Below are positions 24,801 through 33,800 of a stretch of DNA of 64,000 bases, in pieces. The stretch is from Dipteris shenzhenensis (lineage: Eukaryota; Polypodiophyta; Polypodiopsida; Gleicheniales): NCBI GenBank assembly GCA_047967505.1, contig CM106538.1; one strand, 5' to 3'. Positions within the stretch are counted from its first letter, which is position 1, and every line of letters starts with the position of its first letter. The notes beneath the pieces were generated by a model. The model was not told the DNA's origin, ran no database searches, and saw only the letters and a list, made by a program, of their open reading frames with translations. A program made the position numbers and the translations under genes.

Positions 24801-27800
24801 TCTCCCTACTCCACTCCCTACCCTAGCCTAACCACCCCCTCAACGAACTCCTCAACCTAGCATCTGCAGCAGGGCCAGGCGACGCTGAACAGCGCCAGCA
24901 GCTGCAACAGCAGCTGCTAGCCGCTACAGCTGCGAGCAGGCAGGGCGGCAGCGCTGTGAGCAGGCAGGGCGGCGGCGCATCGCGCAGGGCAGGGCGGCGC
25001 AGCAGCGCGCCACTTCGCAGGGGGCAGCGCATCGCGCAGGCGCAGGCTCCTTTCGCGCGCCGTACATCCGTACGGACGGCCCTGTGCCGTACAGTACAGA
25101 CTACCGTACTGTACGCTGACAAGCCCTTCAACTGAGCAGGGAGCTGCTTCCGATTTTTGCAGCAGGGAGGTACATTTTTTTTTCGGGATCTGTGTCAGAG
25201 GATACTTTTCTCCTTAGATCTGGCTTTTGCACAGGTACAGCAAGTACAAAAGTACAACAGGTACATTTTTTGTTTGGGGAAGAAAGAGAGGAGAAAGAGC
25301 ACTCTGCTCTTCATTCCTCTTGATTCAGGATCATCTTTCAGTTCACAGAACTGTGTTTTCTTGAAAGTACAGCAAGTACCTTCATTTACCTCGTGCTTGA
25401 GGAAAAGAGAACCACAGTGTGTGGTTGATTGCACAGTTATTTTGTTCAGGGAAGGTAATGCCTTGATTTTGCAAGAGGACATATGCTTTTACTAGGTTTG
25501 AATCTCAGTTTACAGGTGAGCAGATCATAGGGCTTTTGCCCGGCAGGTGATCCTTTGTATGCCTTGAGGCAGTGTGGTGCCAGAGAGCACACATTTGTCT
25601 TGATTTCCGCAGTGTCGAGGTGACATTTTCTTGCAGGTCACATTTCTTGTGCAAAACTCAGAGAACCTCAGTTGAGCCACGCTTGGCCAGGGCGCATCGA
25701 GTTTACTCGGTCCCTAACTGTCCATCGTTGACAGTGCTCAAAAGGTTCCTCATTGAGTGTTTGTACGTTGGGATCTGTGTATGTCATTTTTACACAGGAC
25801 AGTATATGCATTACACTGTTGGTTGATTTTGTCAGAGAGACTTTCATATTGCATACTACCTCAGTGTTGAGGTGTTTTTCACTTGGTTCAGGTGTCAGAT
25901 CAAGGGGCTTTTGCCCAGATTTTGTTTGATAGCACTTGGGTCACCGACAGAGATCTTCAGATGCATTTTATCCCCTTGGCAGAAGGGTGATTGCTTGGGA
26001 TTTATCCCATTTTCTGTTGCAGGTTTTGTGACAGGCTGAAGTGTCATTTTTTTTTGGGTGTTTGCCAAGTGGTTTATGCATATTAACTCAGTGCAATACC
26101 TCATCTGAGGTGGGAGAAGTGATCAGTACAGCCAGTACAGCAGTGTTTGTGCCTTGTCAGCTGATTATGCACTGTTAAGCACTTGTTGAGCAGCTGCAGC
26201 ATTCTGAAATTACTGTTTATGCCTCTTTGAGCACGGTACAGTGTGTCAGAAGGTACAGTATTTGCAGGGTCATTTACTGTTTTGCTGCAGATTTTCCTGA
26301 CAGTAAAAAACAGCACTATTGTGAGTGCTCCTGGCTCTTAATAGAGCAGGTTTTTTTTCTGAGAAATCAGAATTTTTATTCAGTCTTTTTACTTCCAGTG
26401 AGTCAGATACTTTCCTTATCTGATATGGCATCAGGGGGAAGTGATTCTTCAATTCTGAACATAAAGAAACTGGAAGGAGCACACAATTATGCATTATGGG
26501 CAGAACAGTGCTTGAATGTACTTCTATTAAAGAAGATTTCTAAGCCCATAAGGGTGAAGGGTGTCAAGCCATCTGACATGGCAGCTGATGACTGGGAAGA
26601 GCTTGATTTGTCCGCAAGGGCAGCTATCATGCTCACTATTTCTGACACTTTTGTGTTCAATGTTCAGGCTGAAAAGACCTCTTATGGTCTATGGCAAAGG
26701 CTAGAAGAATTGTATGCCCAAAAGAGCTCAGCCAGTAAGGTTTATTGGTTGAAGAAGCTGGTTGATCTTCGCATGAAGGAAGGTACAGCTATGACCTCAC
26801 ACTTGAGTGAGTTCAATGCCATCTTTACACAGCTGATTGCACAGGGATTGAATCTTGATGAGGAGTTCAAGGCTACTTTCTTGCTGTGTACCCTCCCTGA
26901 GAGTTGGGACACTTTCAAGACCACCCTGTCAAATTCGAATGTCACTCTTATTTATGCTGATGTAGAGAGCTCTCTCCTTATGGAGGAAATGAGCAGGAAG
27001 AATAATGCGAGCAGCAAGTCTTCAAATGCCTTGCAGGTACAGGATAGAGGCAGGACTCAGCAGAAGGGGAGATCTGCTAGTGAGTCCAAATCCCGCAGTC
27101 AGTCCCGTGGCAAAAAGGATATTGAATGCTTTTATTGTGGCAAGAAGGGACATGTGAAGTCTAAGTGCTTCAAGTTCATACGGGATCAGAAAGCCAAGAA
27201 AGCTGAAACAAAGGATGCAAGAAATGGAAGCAAAGGCAAAGGCAAGGCCAAGGCAGATGACTTGGATGCCGTGAATGTTGCAGCAGAGGACAGTGACAGT
27301 GACATACATGATGTTTTATGCTCTTCTGCTGTAATAGCACATGCTTTGGTTATTGATGGCCATGACATGCACACCTGGCTCTTGGATTCAGGTGCTTCTT
27401 TTCATGTTACTCCTCATAGGGAGTGGTTTACTTCCTACACAGGTACTCATGGAGTTCTTCATCTTGGGAACAACTACGCATGTCAGATTGCAGGGATTGG
27501 CAGTATACAGATAGTATTTTCTGATGGACGCATATTCATGCTTGATGGTGTCCGCCATGTGCCGCAAATCAAGAAAAATCTGATTAGCACTGGCTTATTG
27601 GATGACAGTGGTTACCACACCACATTTGGGGATTCCAAATGGGTGATTACTGATGGCCAGGCTATAGTGGCTGAGGGTTTTAAGAGTGATACCTTGTACC
27701 CTCTTTATGTTTCCAGTGTGGGTAATCATGTTGTTGCCATAACCGAGCTGCCAAAGGTTTCATTGTGGCATAGCCGGTTGGGACACACGTCTGTTAAAGG

Positions 27801-30800
27801 AATGCAAGAACTGTCACGTTTGGGTTATCTGCCGTCTCTTTCTTTTTCAGATTTGCCTACTTGTGATCATTGCATATTTGGCAAGCATTCTGTGACTCCT
27901 CATAAGAGAAGAACTCCCCAGAATAGAGCACCACTTGATCTAGTGCACACTGATTTGTGTGAGATGCCACAGTTATCACTAGGGGGTGCAAAATATTTTA
28001 TTACTTTCATTGATGATGCCACACGCAAAGTGTGGGTCTATTTCTTGAAGCATAAGGGCGATGCCTTAGATGCTTTCAAGAAGTTTGTCGCTCAGGTTGA
28101 GAATCGGACAGGTTGCAGGCTGAAATGCCTCAGATCCGATAATGGGGGTGAGTATGTGTCACATGCTTTTGTGCAGTTTTGCCAAGCTAAGGGCATCAAA
28201 CAGGAACTCACAGCTCCTCATAATGCATCTCAAAATGGTGCAAGTGAGCGGATGAATCGAACTATTCAGGAGAAGGTTCGATGTATGTTGTCTTATGCTG
28301 CATTACCCCATGGCTTTTGGGCAGAAGCCGTGCAAACAACAGTTCACATTATTAACAGGTCGCCAAACAAGGCTTTGGAGTTGAAAGTGCCAGAGGAGGT
28401 GTGGTCTGGCAAGCCACCTTCATATAAGCACTTACGTGTATTTGGCTGCGAGTGCTTTGCTCATGTACGCAAAGAACTGCGCACCAAACTGGATCCAAAG
28501 TCTATCAGATGCATCTTTATGGGTTATGGTGACGAAGGTGAAATGGGGTACAGGTTATGGGATCCCGTTAAACGGAAGATTATACGCAGCAATGATGTCA
28601 TCTTTAAAGAGGATAGTGTACACAAGGAACCCGTGCAACCTGTGGAATACAAGAGCATTATTTATGATGATGTTGGACAGCAAAGAATGCCCATTTATAT
28701 GCAGCAGCAGACTGCTGCAGATAACCCTGTTCAAGAGGGTATACAGGCTGAAAATCAGCCAGATAATTTTGCCAATGATGCACCACTGGATATGCCAGCA
28801 GATGGGGCTGTAGAACAGCCAGATATGGTGGTACAGCCACCCGTCATGCATGAAGAACAGGCTGGACAGCAGCCTAATCCGGAACATTTTGTTAGGAGGA
28901 GCACCCGTGTACAACGACCTCCTGCCAGGTTTGTTCCAGGAGCCAATAATGTGGCTGATTTTATCATGCTGACAGATTGTGGTGAGCCTTCCAGCTTCAA
29001 GGAAGCTATGGGAAGAACAGAGAAAAAGAAGTGGGAGAAAGCCATGCAGTCAGAAATGGACTCCCTACTTCAAAATGATACATGGGACTTGGTGCAGTTA
29101 CCTGCAGGCAGAAAGGTTTTGCCATGCAAGTGGGTTTACAAAGTCAAAGTGGATTCAAATGCTTTACCGAGGTATAAGGCCAGATTGGTTGCCAAGGGAT
29201 TTAAGCAGGAGAAGGGCATTGACTTTGATGAGATCTTTTCCCCTGTAGTCAAGATGACTACTTTGAGAGCAGTGTTAGCTCTTGTTGCTCATGACGACAT
29301 GGATTTATGTCAGATGGATGTGAAGACAGCTTTTCTTCACGGAGATCTCCATGATGAGATCTATATGAGTCAACCAGAGGGATATGCTGTTAAAGGGAAA
29401 GAGCAGCTTGTGTGTAAGCTCAAGAGGAGCTTGTATGGACTCAAGCAGGCGCCAAGAGAATGGTACAAGAAGTTTGATGCCTTCATGCAGTCCCAAGGGT
29501 ATCATAGGTGTGAGACCGATCATTGCTTGTACACCAAACGGGCAAAGGATGGCAGTTTGATGCTACTCATGCTATATGTGGATGACATGCTTATTGCCAG
29601 TAAATCTCAGCATGAGATTAGTGCTTTGAAGAAACAACTGCATAAGTCTTTTGACATGAAAGACTTGGGTGATGCAAATCATATTCTTGGCATGCGGATT
29701 ACTCGTGACAGGTCCAAGGGACTTTTGTTTCTGTCACAGAAAGAGTACATTGACAAAATACTGCAGCGCTTTAAAATGGAGGGGGGGAAGTCTATTAGTA
29801 CCCCGTTGCCTCCACATTTAAAACTCAGCAGTAAAGACAGCCCCAGATCAGATGATGATAAGGCTGAAATGGCCAAAATTCCGTATGCATCTGCAGTTGG
29901 ATCTTTGATGTATGCCATGGTTGCCACTCGTCCGGATATTGCTTTTGCGGTGGGAGTCATCAGCAGGTATATGGCAAATCCAGGCAAGAGGCACTGGGAA
30001 GCAGTGAAAGGTGTCTTGAGGTATCTCAAGGGTACCAAAGACTTGTGCACATGCTATGGTAGGCAGGATGCATTGGTGCATGGTTTTACAGATTCAGACT
30101 ATGCAGGGAATGCATATAACCGGAAGTCTACTACCGGTTATATTTTCACATTTGCAGGAGGTGCTATATCATGGGTGTCTCGGTTGCAGAAATGCATTGC
30201 ACTGTCAACTACTGAAGCTGAATATGTTGCAGCCACTGAGGCTTGCAAGGAAGCAATATGGCTTACTCGGCTGGTGGGAGACTTGGGCATTACAGGAGAT
30301 ATGCCGGTTTTGCATTGTGATAGTCAGAGTGCTATCATGTTGGCAAAGAATCCGGTCTTTCATCAGAAGACCAAGCACATAGATGTGAAATATCATTTCA
30401 TCAGGGAGGTACTGGAAGACAAGCGACTTGAGCTTGTGAAAGTGCATACTGATGATAATCCTGCAGATTTGCTCACTAAGAGCTTGCCTACTGAGCGGTT
30501 TGCACATTGCCATCACATCATGGGATTAGGATGAGACCATTCTTATTTTATGGTCCTGTATACAGTAACTGTATATTGCTGTAATTTTTATTCTTTTCTC
30601 CCCTTTAGGCACATTGGCCTTTAGGTGGGAGGTTGTTGGGGTAAAGGCACATTGCCACCCCTTTATTAAAGTTAAGACATCTATGACTGTCTTAAGACAG
30701 TCATAGGATAAAACCTAATCCTAATAAAACTAATGAGTTTGTGGTGTGGCTCATCACTTCACACCCGCACATTTGGAGTTCTCTCTCTTTCTCACTCTCT

Positions 30801-33800
30801 CCCTCTTGCTCTTCTTCCCCCTTCAGGCCCTTCATTAACATCACTCCAGACTTTCTCTCTAGGCCCACCTCTATGATGGTTGCTCAAATGTGCCCATAGA
30901 TAAAATCTTGTTGCTCGCTCTCACATCATAGCAATCAACAGCCCGCAAGAAGTGTGCACCTAGACAAGAGGAAACCAAGATATTAACAATGCTTCTCTTC
31001 TTAACATCACTCCATCCACCAGAAAGTATGCTCCATCCATACTTCCTCTATGCCTCCTTAAATAGATTGAAGTAAAAGATTGATTCTTTGCATTTGATCA
31101 TCAAGCATGTTCGTGCAAATCTTAGTATCTTGCAATCCAATCCAATCCAATCCCCTGCTGATCACACCTCCACAACGGCTTTCATCATTTTTTTCCATTG
31201 TCATGTGCTCAAGACATTGAATGAGAGCACAATCCACAATTGTTTACCAATCTCAAACTTCTCTTTCTGCCAACTCGCGGAAGCAAGCCTCCCAGGCAAA
31301 GTTATTTGTGATGTGTATGACAAACCTGCATCATTCCTTGGCCTCTTTCCTATATATGTAGGGTGGGATGAAACAATGGTACTACCCACTAGAGTATCCA
31401 TGCCAATTGTCTCTATCTCCTCGACATCGTCAAAAAGAAGACCATGAGGAGTAACAATAAGCACAAGAAAGTCATCATCAAACTACCCTGCATACTCATG
31501 CAAGATCTCATCTAAATCCTCCTATGAGATCACAATGCACCCTTAATTCCCTTTCCACCCCATTTAGACATGTGGCGCAAGACACACGTAAGTGTACTTA
31601 CAAAAGAAAACAAGAGAATCATGAGTCTAGATTCCAAATAATATAAGGATTCTGGAACACGATATATATTTTATCATGTAGATTTCAATTATGTAAATAG
31701 AAGCCTCGTGAATCCATTGTCCTTACCTCTTGCGATGTTTGAATTTAGACTCGCCACGATAGGAAAGCCAAGAAACAAAAGAGAGCAAGATTGCAAACAA
31801 TAGGCTGCAGGCTGAAGCTGGCTGTTGAGAGCTGAGTGGAGTCCAGTAGACTGTGGAAGAAGGGGGCAGAAGGGAGCTGAAGGGGGCAGCGGGCTGAATG
31901 GATGGGCTGTCATGGATTCTGAAATAGGGGGCAGCGGGCTGATTTCTGAAGGCTGAAATAGGAATGCAAGGCTTAAGGAAGAGGGGGCTGAATGAAGAGG
32001 TGAAGGAGAGGAAGATGAGGATACAGAGGGGAGGAGGGGGGTAAGGATGGAGAGTGGAGGATGTGGTGTGGAAAGAGCTAAAGGAAGAGAGTGGAGAGCT
32101 ACAGGGAGTGGGAGAGAGAGCTGAAGGAAGTGGAGAGCTGACAGGAGTGGAGAGGAAGTGGAGAGCTGGCTGCTGAAGGGAGTGGACTGCAGGGAGCAGA
32201 AGAGAGGAGGCCACTTAAGGAGCTGAAGGGAGTGGCCTGCAGGCCAAGGTAGGAGCTCAAGGCTGGAGCAGAGGCAAAATGGATGCTGCAGCAGCAGACG
32301 CGACACAAACAGGCAAAAAACAGGCCCAACAGCTTCTATAGAAACACAGGCAGAAACCGCCATACGACGTACGGTATGGGTACAGTACAGTATAAGGTAC
32401 TTGTACCAAAACTACCCTGGATTTCTGTAACTACTGGCTAGTAATACCTTAAAAGTCTACAGTACTCGCAAAATCATTGGGCATATATAGGCATACAACA
32501 GTACTTTCCAAAATCATTGGGCATCATACACATTGTAAGAAGTCATTTTGTGACTTTTTAGCTTGCATAGTTTCAGCATACTAAAAGGATGCAGAGCATA
32601 AATTTGCATGTTTGAGACCCAAAAGTACAAACTGAATTTTTGAAACTACCCCTGTTTTTTTGAAACGTTTCACCTTCCAAAGTATTGGAAAGTCTCTTTG
32701 AGATATGGTCATAAGCAGCATGAGCTCCAAATGGGTTTGGTCAAGAGAAATAGGGGGAGATTTATGTCAAACCATGTACTACAACCAAAGAAACAATGAC
32801 AGAGACACAAGGATAGAACAGGAGGAATAATTTTGCGAAGTGTTAGTATTTCCTTATTTTAAGACCAAATTGACATTCATCACTCTTCTTATTGAGATCT
32901 ATGAAACTTCCAAGAGTGCTCTCATCGAAATGTGATGCTTTCAATTCTCATCCTCCTGTTCCATCATTGTTCTTCCCCTTCTTGGACTTGCCTCTCAATT
33001 AGGCATTCAATGCATTCTCACCATGGTTCCCTCAAAAACTGAAGCGTCTGCCCTCATTAATCAATACCCCGCTCTCGTGCGATTGGTCTAAATCTCTCTG
33101 CTAGTCCCTAAGGGCAGGATGTGAACAAGTCTAACAAAGGCTAGGTATATAAGCAAGATGAAACCGAAGCTAGCATTGAATGGGATCTAAACACATTTAC
33201 AAAGTGAGGATAGCTAGGGTAGTCAAGCCTATTGTAAGCTAAGACTGTCATAGTTGTGATCCTTAGGACTATGTCATAGGATTTAGGGCACCTCGGTGCT
33301 AGGCCACGGGCCTCAAATATTACAGGAAGAGGGCCTCATATTACTCTTTCTTGGGAGACATACTTCCCAAGAAAGATGTATTGGAAGCGGGTTGCCTCAT
33401 AGGACATCTCTGCAACAACATCGTCACCCACAAGGGTAAGGGTTTCACTGGCTCTTACTCTGGAGCGTGGGACCTACTGCTAGGTAGGCCCCTATATAAG
33501 GGCAGGTCAGGCACCTAGTGCTGATAGTTCAGCCAAATAAGGCTCTTGGATCGCCAGTGTGTAAACTGCGTCTGGAAAATGGCCGCCATCCCTCTCGCCT
33601 GTAATTAAGACCCTCAGCCATTCTACCCTTACTTCCACTCAAGCCTGACAGTAGGCACTTCAGGGAGGACTTCCAGCAGTCATACACAGTTATATAATCA
33701 CAGTTTTGCTGCCACCTTGGCTGCCTACATGAGCCTCTTTAATTTAGTCCATGTTTGCGGAGCTTTACTATGATATTTTGGCTGGTCTATCCTGTTGCAT

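Larger units (their letters stand above)
24573..30834 (+). mobile_element. Complete Ty1/copia LTR retrotransposon
   Basis: A 6,262-bp element with two 201-bp LTRs that I read as identical, a TTAAC duplication on both sides, a tRNA-Met primer site, a long leader, one uninterrupted gag-pol frame and a polypurine tract. Every expected domain is present. Identical LTRs imply a recent insertion, into an already broken hAT gene in the SINAT intron, antisense to SINAT. It is the best candidate in the window for a currently mobile element. Confidence 0.97.

Noticed and set aside
26227-26424. N-terminal extension of the copia polyprotein
   Set aside because: The frame is open but lacks Gag similarity; homology with the third copia Gag begins at the 26425 ATG.
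31689-32363. 224-codon minus-strand frame with a hydrophobic start
   Set aside because: Composition follows purine-rich repeats in the intron; no domain, and overlapping frames are also open.
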